30,169 nt of DNA from Candidatus Helarchaeota archaeon (GTDB taxonomy: Archaea > Asgardarchaeota > Lokiarchaeia > Helarchaeales > HEL-GB-A), in assembly GCA_016840125.1 (NCBI GenBank), contig JAEOSY010000160.1, forward strand, positions 1-30,169. The letters run 5' to 3'. Of this stretch, positions 16,936-26,000 are shown piece by piece. Made by a program: the position numbers and the translations under genes. How positions within the stretch are numbered: position 1 is the first letter of the stretch; each line of letters opens with the position of its first letter. A model generated the notes under the pieces. That model was not told the origin of the DNA. It worked only from the letters and a program-made list of their open reading frames with translations, and did no database searches.

Positions 16936-17508
16936 ATGACGAGCTGTGGTTCAAAATCAGGCATACTATATTTGTTAATCGGGAATTCAGGATCTGGGAA
17001 AGATTCGCTTATTAACTGGGTGCTTGAACATTGGCCTTCAAGCGAGCTAGCTCCAATTGTACCCACGCGGTTCATTACTCGACCTCCATCCCCTGAAACT
17101 GAGGAATTTAAGTCAATATCCGAAAGTAAATTTAAAGAACTCTCAAAAGTTGGGGCTTTTAGTTTACATTGGAAGAGTTATGATATTTATTACGGTATTA
17201 GAACTGAAATTGAAGAAATTTTAACTCAGGGACGATCAGTACTCGTCAACGTTAGTCGTCAGATTGTCACTGAGGCTCGAACCCAATTTCCAAACGTCTG
17301 TGTTATCTTTGTTGAAGTCCCCTTTCTCATAACTGAATCCCGAATCCGCGCTCGCGGGCGGGAACATGGTGAAGATCTCGAGGAACGCTTGAAACGGGCA
17401 AGACAGAATCAAGATTTTCCAAGTGCTGATTTTGTAATTGATAATTCTGGGGATCTTGATGCAGCCGGTAGGCAATTATTGAACATATTATTAGACGTCG
17501 GTAAGTGA
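16936..17508 (+). CDS. PhnN-like ribose 1,5-bisphosphate phosphokinase
   Basis: A 190-residue P-loop kinase of the guanylate-kinase fold. The Walker A motif is GNSGSGKDS at 16-24. The features that separate PhnN from guanylate kinase are present: TRFITRP at 44-50, GAFSLHW at 73-79, YYGI at 85-88, VNVSR at 104-108, and RARGRE at 138-143. PhnN makes PRPP from ribose 1,5-bisphosphate and ATP; in bacteria this serves phosphonate breakdown. In archaea ribose 1,5-bisphosphate arises in nucleoside salvage feeding form III RuBisCO, so here the enzyme could return it to PRPP. No phn genes are nearby. The ATG at 16936 has GGAG about nine nt upstream and a second GGAG immediately before it. Assignment to the family is fairly firm; the physiological role is inference. 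Confidence 0.82.
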   Translation: MTSCGSKSGILYLLIGNSGSGKDSLINWVLEHWPSSELAPIVPTRFITRPPSPETEEFKSISESKFKELSKVGAFSLHWKSYDIYYGIRTEIEEILTQGRSVLVNVSRQIVTEARTQFPNVCVIFVEVPFLITESRIRARGREHGEDLEERLKRARQNQDFPSADFVIDNSGDLDAAGRQLLNILLDVGK

Positions 17509-17577
17509 GCCCTAGAAAAATTCACCACCTTATTAATAAAATCGAATTCTTATAATATAATCTAAGGTGTATTTGGT

Positions 17578-18144
17578 ATGTTAGAAAAACTCCAAACCTC
17601 TCCCAGCAAAAAGAAACTCCTAGTGATTACACTTGTTTCACTAGCGGTATTTATCGTCCTTACAATAATATTTCGGTTTTATGAAACCGCATTAAATCCC
17701 GATGGAACCGGCTACGGCATCATTGAATTTGAGTTTGCCTTTGATCAAGCTACCGCAACAACGATGTTAAGTACTTGGGGTTCGGCGGGTCGTGCAATTG
17801 CTCTTGAATCTGTCTATCTAGATTTTATTTACATCGCTGCATATGGGATTGGCCTCTTTTGCTTAACAATTCATCTCATGCGGGCTCTAAAAGACCGCTG
17901 GCATAATATCGGACTTATTTTCGGAATTGCAGCTCTTCTTGCAGGCATCTTTGATATCATTGAAAATATAAATCTAATGATCATATTGAATGAGCCATCT
18001 ACCTTTCCTGCATCCGCTCCCCTCATTGCCGGTGTTTGTGCTGGTATAAAATTCAGTCTCCTCTTTGCCTCTATCGGCTTCATAGCTTTCGGGGCTATTG
18101 CCCTGTTACTTCGAAAACTGCGAACGACTACCTCAACTGATTAA
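17578..18144 (+). CDS. Membrane protein of unknown function, four predicted TM helices
   Basis: The first 12 residues are polar and basic. TM segments lie at about residues 13-33, 80-101, 110-133 and 150-178. Between the first and second is an extracytoplasmic-type segment with EFEFAFDQATATTMLSTWG; bacterial membrane proteins of unnamed families share the order TM1, an acidic AxTxxxLxxW segment, then three helices. I cannot name a function. The ATG at 17578 has AGGTG eight nt upstream. It follows the PhnN-like gene by about 70 bp and ends 11 bp from the convergent methionine aminopeptidase gene. Confidence 0.82.
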   Translation: MLEKLQTSPSKKKLLVITLVSLAVFIVLTIIFRFYETALNPDGTGYGIIEFEFAFDQATATTMLSTWGSAGRAIALESVYLDFIYIAAYGIGLFCLTIHLMRALKDRWHNIGLIFGIAALLAGIFDIIENINLMIILNEPSTFPASAPLIAGVCAGIKFSLLFASIGFIAFGAIALLLRKLRTTTSTD

Positions 18145-18146
18145 AC

Positions 18147-18157
18147 TCCTTTTTTTT
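18147..18157 (+). terminator. T-tract terminator after the 17578 gene
   Basis: A run of eight T begins five nt after the stop codon and reaches into the stop region of the convergent methionine aminopeptidase gene. Confidence 0.45.
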
Positions 18158-19064
18158 ATTCAACTGTAAGTACCTGACAGCCATCCTCAAGTACTATTAT
18201 TGACTTTTCAGCTTGTGCCACTGGTTGGTTGCTGGCTTCAATGAGAACTGCGTACCCATGGATAATATTCTGGCTTTTTAATCGATTCAATGTTGGTTGA
18301 GGTATTGGATTATACCATCTGAACGAGAACGGAAGTTGGCGTCGCTTTCCCCAAATACTATTAACTAAGCGTGTAATTTGGGCCGGCATATTTTTTACTT
18401 TTCGTTTCAATAATGAATGGATGTACTCTTCCTGCCCATTTATCACATAACCTGCGGCTGTAATTGGAGTTGCAAAAGGTTCCAATGCAAAAATATCCCC
18501 ATTTTTAAAGCGATAATCATTATTTCGCTCTTTAGTTCTTACACTCGGTACTGAAACACCCGCATGTAATTTAAATTGTTGCATTAAATGCCCTGACAGG
18601 TTTGAAATTGGTCGTACTCCGAAGCTCTGCATCGTCTCTTGAACTGCAATTGCCACCTCTCCAACTTTCACACCCGCCTTTATAGTTTTAATCGCCGTTT
18701 CCAGACCCGCATTTGCTGCATCAATTAAAGTTTTGTACTTATCGGTTCCAACCTGAATTGATATTGCCATATCTGTTGTATAACCATCAATTTGGACTCC
18801 CAAATCCAGTTTCACTAGCCCTTCATCAGGTACAACCGATTGATCTCCTATCGGACATGCATAGTGGGCCGTGATTTCATTTATACCAATGTTTAATGGA
18901 AAGGCAAGGGAAAAGCCTTTTTTCTGGACCATCTCATTCTCTATAAATTCCGTAATCTCAATTAATTTCCTACCAGGCGTAACTTTTTCTCTTCCTTTTT
19001 TTAAGGCAGTAGCTAATATTTTCCCTGCCTGAAAATATTTCTCGAAAATTTCATCACTTGCCAT
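18156..19064 (-). CDS. map: Type II methionine aminopeptidase
   Basis: This cytoplasmic metalloprotease removes the initiator methionine from nascent proteins. The 302 residues have the archaeal type II layout with the helical insert between the fourth and fifth metal ligands. Metal ligands in family order: D87 and D98 (LDLGVQIDGYTTD), H159 (NLSGHL), E195 (FALEPFAT) and E286 (AEKSIIV). H67 (AHYAC) is the substrate-contact His. The ATG at 19064 is only 3 bp after the transporter stop. AGGAG eight nt upstream lies inside the transporter's last codons, so translation is coupled. Pairing with an MFS gene has no obvious functional meaning. Confidence 0.96.
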   Translation of the reverse strand: MASDEIFEKYFQAGKILATALKKGREKVTPGRKLIEITEFIENEMVQKKGFSLAFPLNIGINEITAHYACPIGDQSVVPDEGLVKLDLGVQIDGYTTDMAISIQVGTDKYKTLIDAANAGLETAIKTIKAGVKVGEVAIAVQETMQSFGVRPISNLSGHLMQQFKLHAGVSVPSVRTKERNNDYRFKNGDIFALEPFATPITAAGYVINGQEEYIHSLLKRKVKNMPAQITRLVNSIWGKRRQLPFSFRWYNPIPQPTLNRLKSQNIIHGYAVLIEASNQPVAQAEKSIIVLEDGCQVLTVE

Positions 19065-19067
19065 AAT

Positions 19068-20516
19068 TTAATCTCCTAATTTGGTTCTTCCACGATCAGC
19101 TAGCAGATCTTTCACGTTTTGGATGTCCTTTGGAGCTGTTTTAATAGTCATTAAATAGCAAAAGCCAGTGAGTATGAAGAATAAGAGCGTTATAACGAGC
19201 GCCCAGATCCATGACCATTCGAGCGTTTGAAGGAAGATAAAAGTATGATCAGAGGGCGATGTGACTATAAATGGGGTAAATAACAATAATTGAATGCTTG
19301 GTAAAACGACCAGCCCGGCAGCCCGCCCGATCCCATTAATAAAATTAGCAAAGCCATACATCGTGCCTCGATGCTCTGGTAAATTCACATCCCCAACAAG
19401 GGCAAAGAAATTCGGTGAATCTGCTGATGAAAACATTGCTGCCAATAAGGCACATAGAAAGGTTAGAAAAAATAATGGATTTGAGACTAATTGGCCAAAT
19501 AAATAGCCTAATAGCGTCCCAAAATCATTTGTGTTAGGAATGCCCGGCATTTGAAATGGTATAAACAGCATTCCAATTATAAGTGGAATTCCTAAAAAAA
19601 CTCCCATAGCGCTTATAATTGGCCTTGCCTTGTAAGTCCTCTTTTGATATTTATCTCCAAGCCAACCAAAGAGAACCGAGAAGACACCCCCAAATGTAAA
19701 GAATCCTGCAATTAAGGGCGCAACTACGTTGGCAGGGGCACTTGGAACGCCCTGTGCTATTAATTTAAAAATAAGGACGGTGGGGAGCAGTATCAATCCC
19801 CCCCACCCCACTTGAGCAAATAATCCCTGCAATATTAAATATCTATTTGTTTTTATACCTAGAATATAGCGAAGATCTTCACGTGTAATTTTATAATCAT
19901 AAGTATCCCCCTCTGAAAATAGATCCTGCAACTCCTCCTCCGTGGCTCCTCGTTCTGGCTCAACTGTGAAGAAATATGCTATTATAAAACCAAATGTAAT
20001 CACTCCTAAAATCCAAAAAGAAGCATTCCAACCCAATTGTGTATTGAAATAAACTGCCAAGACATACCCCACCGTGACTCCGGCTCCTTGAGATAGCCCC
20101 CAGAATGATAAAACTAATCCGCGATTGGATGGCGAGACAAAATCCACTATAATAGAGAAGCCTACGGATGCAATGCAACCTAAACCGATTCCTGTTAATA
20201 TCTGAAAAATTACCAATTGCGTAAAGTTTTGTGAAAAGGTCGTTAAAGTAATGCAAGTCGCCCAAAGGATTGTTCCATAAAGCATTAATTTTTTTCGACT
20301 GAACTTATCCCCCGAATACCCCCAGAAAAAGCTTGTAAACGCTGTCACAAACGTAACTACTGCTACTGCAATAGAAACGAGTCCTGTAGTTTCTTGAGTG
20401 AGACCGACCCCTAATGCCACACTTGGTAGAGTGGCTGGTATCAGCGATATTGCGGCATTATCTAGTGAAGCAATGATGATAAATACAATAACCGTATAGA
20501 ATTCTCGTTTGTTCAT
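19068..20516 (-). CDS. Major facilitator superfamily transporter
   Basis: A 482-residue secondary transporter with 12 predicted TM helices in two halves. The MFS signature between TM2 and TM3 is GYSGDKFSRKK at residues 66-76, and a second copy of the loop (GWLGDKYQKR) follows TM8. A charged central loop (about 186-218, GATEEELQDLF and following) links the halves. An Asp in TM1 (SLDNAAISLIPATLP) is typical of proton-coupled carriers and drug/organic-acid antiporters. The substrate cannot be told. The ATG at 20516 has GAAGG four nt upstream and an AT-rich TATA-like TTTAAATTAAAG about 30 nt before. It is followed without a gap by map. Confidence 0.92.
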   Translation of the reverse strand: MNKREFYTVIVFIIIASLDNAAISLIPATLPSVALGVGLTQETTGLVSIAVAVVTFVTAFTSFFWGYSGDKFSRKKLMLYGTILWATCITLTTFSQNFTQLVIFQILTGIGLGCIASVGFSIIVDFVSPSNRGLVLSFWGLSQGAGVTVGYVLAVYFNTQLGWNASFWILGVITFGFIIAYFFTVEPERGATEEELQDLFSEGDTYDYKITREDLRYILGIKTNRYLILQGLFAQVGWGGLILLPTVLIFKLIAQGVPSAPANVVAPLIAGFFTFGGVFSVLFGWLGDKYQKRTYKARPIISAMGVFLGIPLIIGMLFIPFQMPGIPNTNDFGTLLGYLFGQLVSNPLFFLTFLCALLAAMFSSADSPNFFALVGDVNLPEHRGTMYGFANFINGIGRAAGLVVLPSIQLLLFTPFIVTSPSDHTFIFLQTLEWSWIWALVITLLFFILTGFCYLMTIKTAPKDIQNVKDLLADRGRTKLGD

Positions 20517-20547
20517 CCAACCTTCACTGACTTACAACTTCTTTAAT

Positions 20548-21039
20548 TTAAAGGAAATAAATAATGATGAGCATTACTCCTATTAATATTGCTTCCGGAA
20601 TTACACCATACCGTTTCTCATTCCAATCTGGAAGCCATGAAAAAAATCTGTTCCGGAATTTATCAATGAGCGGGTGGATTTCATATCCCTCCAACCATGT
20701 TGGGTCTTGTTTGAGTTTCCGCACGCCTCTAATAAATCCCCAATCGTAGATATCAATTAACACGCTAAATCCCATCGCTATCCAGAAAGGGTTCCAAAAA
20801 TAAATTAAAACGACAGCGCTTGCTGCATAGATAATGATATGGTAACTAACCCAGAATTTATCTTTGGTTTGGGGTTCCTTCAAGTGATAAGTCATCCGAG
20901 CTAAGCTGTCCACTAGAAAATGTGAAAAGAATGCGAAAATAATTACTAAAACCAACCCTAAGGGTGGTAATATATCTATTAAGAGTATTTGAATAATAAT
21001 CCCGACTAAAAAGTGGGAAATTGCCTGTATACTTCTCAC
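20548..21039 (-). CDS. Polytopic membrane protein, function unknown
   Basis: About 163 residues with hydrophobic segments near residues 5-25, 27-46, 67-80, 82-97 and 148-163. Conserved-looking polar residues lie in or near the membrane: a His-Asp motif (SHFLVDSLARMTYH), DIYDW, and EIHPLIDKF. The pattern of His and Asp beside helices recalls membrane-bound metal-dependent hydrolase families, but I cannot confirm this. No ATG begins the frame. GTG at 21039 is chosen because AAGGT lies five nt upstream; the TTG one codon earlier is too close to that site. It lies 31 bp before the MFS gene on the same strand. Confidence 0.8.
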   Translation of the reverse strand: MRSIQAISHFLVGIIIQILLIDILPPLGLVLVIIFAFFSHFLVDSLARMTYHLKEPQTKDKFWVSYHIIIYAASAVVLIYFWNPFWIAMGFSVLIDIYDWGFIRGVRKLKQDPTWLEGYEIHPLIDKFRNRFFSWLPDWNEKRYGVIPEAILIGVMLIIIYFL

Positions 21040-21127
21040 CAATTACCTTTTACTAATTATAATCATTTCTAAATTTGTATTTCATTAATCCAATTAAGAC
21101 TTGTAATAAAAATCCTCAGGAATAAAA

Positions 21128-21138
21128 GTTTAAATATA
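21128..21138 (+). promoter_or_regulatory. TATA-like box of the DUF134/NifX operon
   Basis: TTTAAATATAT lies about 60 nt before the ATG at 21195. Transcription would begin near 21155-21165, inside the palindrome described next. Confidence 0.45.
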
Positions 21139-21154
21139 TTGAATCAATATTCAT

Positions 21155-21174
21155 AAGTGAATCATGATTCACTT
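21155..21174 (+). promoter_or_regulatory. Perfect 20-bp palindrome, probable operator
   Basis: AAGTGAATCATGATTCACTT is its own reverse complement. It sits 20 bp before the ATG of an HTH-protein gene and overlaps the expected transcription start. A further TGAATCA half-site lies at 21140-21146, in the same orientation as the half-site at 21158. The layout suits autorepression by a dimeric regulator, most simply the DUF134 protein it precedes. Confidence 0.65.
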
Positions 21175-21194
21175 TTATAGAATTAGGTGATTTG

Positions 21195-21725
21195 ATGAAA
21201 TACCGAGTTGTTCGAGAAACACGTCCCGCAACGTTTGTTTATCAACCTATTGGTGATGAAGAAGATCGAACTGAAGAAATAAATCTCACATTTGAAGAGT
21301 TAGAGGCCATCACACTGATAAACTTAGACTTTCTATCACAACGCGATGCTGCAGATAACATGAGCATCTCTCAGCCCACTTTCAACCGGCTTTTAAATGG
21401 AGCCTACCGAAAACTCACCCAATTCTTAGTAAGTGGAAAAATATTAAGAATAGAAGGAGGAAATTATATGATTGCCCAAACTGAAAGATATTTTTTATGT
21501 TATGACTGCAAAGCTGAATTTAGCGTTCCTTACGGTACCCCTCGACCAGCTAATTGCCCTAACTGTAACAGTACAAATATTCATCGGCATCCTGCTGATA
21601 CAGGCGCGAGACATCGGGGCGGACGAGGTCCGGGCGGTGGCCGCGGACAAGGCGGACGAGGATATGGCGGCGGACGTGGACGCGGACAAGATTATGGTCT
21701 AGGTCAAAATCCCGGAACCCCCTAA
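21195..21725 (+). CDS. DUF134 (UPF0251) HTH protein with zinc ribbon and RGG tail
   Basis: A predicted DNA-binding protein of 176 residues. Residues 32-82 are a sigma70-region-4-like helix-turn-helix typical of the DUF134 family (LTFEELEAI, SQRDAADNMSISQPTFNRLL). Residues 102-124 form a zinc ribbon (C102, C105, C121, C124). Residues 139-164 are an Arg/Gly-rich tail of RGG type. The ATG at 21195 is chosen over a TTG one codon earlier because AGGTGA lies four nt before it. It is co-directional with the NifX-type gene 24 bp downstream; this pairing is common in anaerobes and suggests regulation of, or partnership with, Fe-S or Mo-cofactor proteins. The upstream palindrome suggests autoregulation. 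The Gly/Arg tail may bind nucleic acid. Confidence 0.9.
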   Translation: MKYRVVRETRPATFVYQPIGDEEDRTEEINLTFEELEAITLINLDFLSQRDAADNMSISQPTFNRLLNGAYRKLTQFLVSGKILRIEGGNYMIAQTERYFLCYDCKAEFSVPYGTPRPANCPNCNSTNIHRHPADTGARHRGGRGPGGGRGQGGRGYGGGRGRGQDYGLGQNPGTP

Positions 21726-21749
21726 TATAATAACTAAAAGGTGGAATAT

Positions 21750-22118
21750 ATGTATATCGCGATTCCTTGTAATAGCCCTGGAGGGCTTGAGGCACTAGTT
21801 TCAAACCATTTCGGGGAATGTGACCTCTTTACGGTTGTTGATATTGACCCAAAGACCCCTGACATCAATGAATCCAACGTACAATTAATCGATAATCCCG
21901 ATCATCTTAATTGTGGAATGGTAATCTTACGCTTAAAAAAAGTAGGAGCTGAAGCCATTATTCTCAATAAAATAGGACGAACGGCACTTGAAATTCTCCA
22001 AAAGGAAAATATCCCGCTCTATGCAGGGCATGGAATCGTCCAGGATGTTCTCAAACAGTTTACCGCCAACCAGTTACAAGAAGTTTCGGACGCCAATATC
22101 TGTGCCGGCAAAGAGTGA
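21750..22118 (+). CDS. NifX/NifB-type dinitrogenase iron-molybdenum cofactor domain protein
   Basis: A 122-residue single-domain protein of the family that includes NifX, NafY and the C-terminus of NifB, which bind or carry Fe-S or FeMo-cofactor-like clusters. The start MYIAIPCNSPGGLEALVSNH and following FGECDLFTVVDID are the family's N-terminal signature. Later NCGMVILRLKKVGAEAIILN and the Gly-rich middle match the usual fold. Nitrogenase genes are not nearby; such stand-alone members are widespread in non-fixing anaerobes and their role is unclear. The ATG at 21750 is preferred over the GTG at 21741, because AAGGTGGA lies just before it. It is probably transcribed with the DUF134 gene. Confidence 0.9.
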   Translation: MYIAIPCNSPGGLEALVSNHFGECDLFTVVDIDPKTPDINESNVQLIDNPDHLNCGMVILRLKKVGAEAIILNKIGRTALEILQKENIPLYAGHGIVQDVLKQFTANQLQEVSDANICAGKE

Positions 22119-22135
22119 GCTTTAAACCCACTTTT

Positions 22136-22426
22136 CTATTTTTTTTCACCATCTTCGGACATCATACTAATAATATCTTCCAGAATTTCCTCATCTAATT
22201 CATCGATACGACGATTTGTCATTTCGATAACTGCCCTCCCAACCCAACCACAGTTTTTACAAACAACTCTGGTAGGACTCAAGGGGGAATACATCCCTAC
22301 TATATCCAATATCTGAATCATCGGGGATTTACACTGGGGACAAATCCGAAGGTCGAAATTTACTCCCTTTCTTTTTAAGTCTTCAAGAATTTCGAGATTT
22401 TTCTTCACATTCTCATCTTGATTCAT
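22136..22426 (-). CDS. Small zinc-ribbon protein
   Basis: A 96-residue protein with a four-cysteine zinc site, C29-x2-C32 and C56-x2-C59 (ICPQCKSP, VCKNCGWVG), between a charged N-terminal helix and an acidic C-terminal helix (RRIDELDEEILEDIISMM). It has no other recognisable domain. Such proteins are common in archaea as transcription- or RNA-linked accessory factors, but no role can be assigned. The ATG at 22426 has AGGT seven nt upstream. It is convergent with the NifX-type gene, 17 bp apart. Confidence 0.82.
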   Translation of the reverse strand: MNQDENVKKNLEILEDLKRKGVNFDLRICPQCKSPMIQILDIVGMYSPLSPTRVVCKNCGWVGRAVIEMTNRRIDELDEEILEDIISMMSEDGEKK

Positions 22427-22585
22427 GTGAAAAACCTATATTTTTTTGAAACCCACGTTTGGATGTATCCTAAGGTTTTCATTTTACGTCTTATCACAAT
22501 TACATCTTATCACATTCAATAAAAACGCTTTTATAATTAAGAAAAAAATCTATCTTCGATTTCAAGAAATTCTAAGGTGAAAATA

Positions 22586-22948
22586 ATGCCTGATAGTTCT
22601 AAAATGATCACGATACTGATCTCAATAATTGGTGGATTGGTAGCAGCATCTGGTGGATTTACCTGCGCTATGGCTCCTGACGTGCCTACTATTCTCTTAG
22701 GTGTTTTAATTGCTATTTCTGGCGGAACCATTTCATTTGTCAGCGGTCAACTGGAAAATAAAAATATAGTTCGGGGAATTATTGGATTAAATGGTGGACT
22801 CGTAGCAGGGATTGGTGGGAATTTAGCTGGTATTTTCGCAGGTCTTCTTCTGTGGCCTGGTATAGTAATTGGAATCCTTGTTGCTGTAGCTGGTGGTTTA
22901 GTTGCCCTGATTAGTTTTTCTCTTGCCCAAAAAGAAAAAGATAAGTAA
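22586..22948 (+). CDS. Small Gly-rich membrane protein
   Basis: A 120-residue protein, almost entirely hydrophobic, with four likely TM helices at about 8-28, 34-52, 62-82 and 88-113, and a charged end (AQKEKDK). Repeated IxGGLVA-type Gly patterns suggest tight helix packing and an internal duplication: IIGGLVAASGGF near the start and NGGLVAGIGGN in the middle. There is no known family. The ATG at 22586 is preferred over a GTG at 22577, because AAGGTGA lies five nt before it. It is a single gene, followed by a T-rich tract. Confidence 0.8.
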   Translation: MPDSSKMITILISIIGGLVAASGGFTCAMAPDVPTILLGVLIAISGGTISFVSGQLENKNIVRGIIGLNGGLVAGIGGNLAGIFAGLLLWPGIVIGILVAVAGGLVALISFSLAQKEKDK

Positions 22949-22965
22949 ATCAAAAACTTCAACTT

Positions 22966-22978
22966 CTTTTCTTTTTTT
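22966..22978 (+). terminator. T-rich terminator after the 22586 gene
   Basis: Runs of four and seven T separated by C lie about 20 nt after the stop codon. Confidence 0.45.
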
Positions 22979-23050
22979 AGGAAGATGGAATCTGAAATCT
23001 CCACAATTTGAATATAACTATCCTCAACTCAACTTTTGAGAAATTCCATT

Positions 23051-23072
23051 GGAAAATAAAATTAAAAAAAGG
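23051..23072 (-). terminator. T-tract terminator after the TPR-CHAT gene
   Basis: On the minus strand CC is followed by seven T and then further T-runs, starting about 12 nt past the stop codon. Confidence 0.5.
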
Positions 23073-23083
23073 GGCGCGAAATT

Positions 23084-26000
23084 CTATTTCGCCATTTTCT
23101 TGAACGGATTTCCATAAATAGTATAAACTCCCCAGTCGACTGGGTTCCTTAAATCCGCATAGACCTGCTTTCTCGCTAAGAATAGACTTTCACTAACATC
23201 TTTTCCTTGGAGGAAATGTTCATAGAACGCTCGCATGAAATGGGGTGCTACTGAATCATCTAATAGCCAATGCGTTGCTACAATACTTGTAACGCCTGCA
23301 AGGGTTAGCCCACGAATTAGGCCGACGAGTTCATCTCCACCTTTAGAGATATCGGCTCTCCCTGTCTCGCAGGCGCTTAAGATACAAAGAGGAGTCCCTT
23401 TAAAACCTTGCATTACTAATTCTGTAACGGTGCGAAGATCATAGCCATCTGCACGGTAAAAGAGCAAACCACTCATCCAAGGATCTTTCTTAATCGGGTC
23501 ATAAACACCGTGTCCCGCAAAGTGAATAATTCCAAATTCCTGATCCACCAATTTTACAAAGGCAGATTCGATAGCTTCCTCGTGATCCAACAATTCAAAT
23601 TGTTGCTTCTCCTTTTTTAAGACCTCCTTGATAGAACGTGCCTCTAGATCTGCACCTGGTAAATCCAAATTTTTGATGTTATAATTAGGATTCGCAATGA
23701 GGAGAATATTTCGCGTTTCTTTTTCTCGTTTCATGCAAGACCGAAGTAAACCTAACGAATAACTACGAATTATAGGGAGTTTTAAACCAATTTTCTCCAC
23801 AATTTCCCATGGAAAGAGATGAAGAATTCCTTGTGGTATCAATAAAAGTTTTTTCTTATTCTCCAAGGTTTCTATTAGTTCAATTGGAAGCAATTCTGTT
23901 AATTTCTCTTGTAATAATTTCAATTTTTCCATCGCAACTTTCTGCGCTTGCCGAGTGGGTTTCGCAAAGTTTTCATGGAACTCTCGATTGAGACTCTTCA
24001 ATTGTTCTTTTTCAAAGTTATTGCTTTCAAATACTCTCATCGTCTTCTCATCCCAAACCAAAATTTTAAATTTCTCTTGATATTGATACCAGTTCGGAAA
24101 ATAGAGTAATTCCCAAACAATAACCTGATCCTGCTTAAACAATTCCTGATAATCTGGTACTGGATCATACTCTTTGGTAACCCGAGTTAATCCTGGATCT
24201 TTACATTTCTCCATAAGCTGGGTCCTAATCTTCTTCAATTCAAAGCCCCTCTCCTCCAATTGCTTCATCGTCATAGATCGTGCTTTCCCTTTTCTACTTT
24301 CCGTCTCTGCCACATTTTGCAATTGGCTAATTTCATAGACTAGCTTCTGTTCAATCTCAATTAACTTCTTTAATTCAGGACAGGTCTCAATTTTCACTCT
24401 TCCTGATTCAAGCTTATCTGTAATCTCTCTTGCTTTTGATAACTCCAGAAATTTCAGCGCCTGCCGTAAATATTCTTCTTTTGGCTCTTCTTGAAATCTT
24501 TCTACCAGCATTTCTGAAATAGCCTCATACGGTCCCAATTGCGTAGATCGGTAAGAGATGCGAACCTCCTCTGATTTAAGCTTACCTATTAACCCTTCTT
24601 GAATATCTATTGCTTTTATAAATTGTTCCAACGCCTTATCATATTTTTTTTGCCACCAAAAACTGAAACCTATATTCGTGATTGCTAAGCTCTCCCGATT
24701 TAGATCTCCTAAATCGTGATTAATTTGGCGTGCTTGTTCTAAATATTTTATTGCCTCTTCCTGCTTGCCCCAAGCCTGATAAACAAATCCTACATTATTC
24801 AATCCGATCGCTTTACTATGTTGATCCCCTAACTGTTCTGTCATTTCTAATACTTTTTCATAAGTTTTAATTGCTTCCTTATACTTTCCCTCCACCTGCA
24901 AAAGGAGCCCTATATTGTTTAAAGAAACATTAACACCTCTGGGATCATTGACCTCTTCGAATACGCCCATTGCCTCTTGAAAATAATTATATGCTTCTTC
25001 CTTTTTACCTTGAAGAAAGTAAATCTCCCCAATATTATTGATTGAAACTCCAGTTTGATGTAAATTTCCTATCTCCTGCTGAATTTGAAGACTCCGTTGG
25101 TAATATTGAATTCCTTCCTCATATTTTCCCCAAGTACGATACACCAAACCGATATTGTTTAAGGAGAGTGCGAAATCTCGTCTATTTCCAATTTCTTCAC
25201 AAATTTTACGTGCTTTCTCGTAGTATTTAATAGCCTCGTCGTAGGACCCCCACGTTAAATACACCCGACCGATGTTGTTTAGGGGAACTCCCATATCTTT
25301 TTTAGATCCTAAAGTCTCAATGATGTTCAAAGCTTCTTGGAAGTATTTTAGTGCTTCCTGAAATTTACCCCACAAAAAATAAACCTCTCCAATATTACTT
25401 AAGGCTGTATATTTTGCTTGTGCATTTCCCGCCTCCCCTAATATTTGTAAGGCTTGGTTGTAATACATAATCGCCTCTTCATACTTCCCCGTAGCTTGGG
25501 AAACCAAACCTAAATTATTATAGGCGTACCCTTTAGTTTGAATATCTCCAGTTTTCACACCTAAATCCATGGCTTGGTTAAAATATTTTACTCCCTCGTC
25601 ATACTCTGATTTTAAAATAGAAACCAAGCCAATACTATTCAGAATGTTACCCTTTACTTTCAACGCTCCTATTTCCTCAACTAAATCTAAGGCATCTTGA
25701 TAATAACCCAGCGCTTCATCATATTTCGCCCAGGAGTTATAAACATCTCCAATATTATTCAATGTAACTGCTTTCGACCGGATAATCCCTATTTCTTCCC
25801 AAATTTTAAGTGCTTCTTCGTATTGTTTTATTGCTTCATCATATTTTCCCCAGTGTAAGTAAAGTAATCCAATATTATTAAGGGAAGCTGCTATATTCCT
25901 TGTATCCCCAAGGCTTTTATATATTGAAAGAGCTTTTTGACCATACTCGAGAGCTCCTTTGAAATTCCCCTGAATACGATAAATTTCTCCTATATTATTT

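Noticed and set aside
21472..21804. Overlapping frames on both strands in the Gly/Arg-rich region
   Set aside because: These arise from the skewed GGN/CGN composition of the RGG tail; only the DUF134 frame has a ribosome site and recognisable domains.
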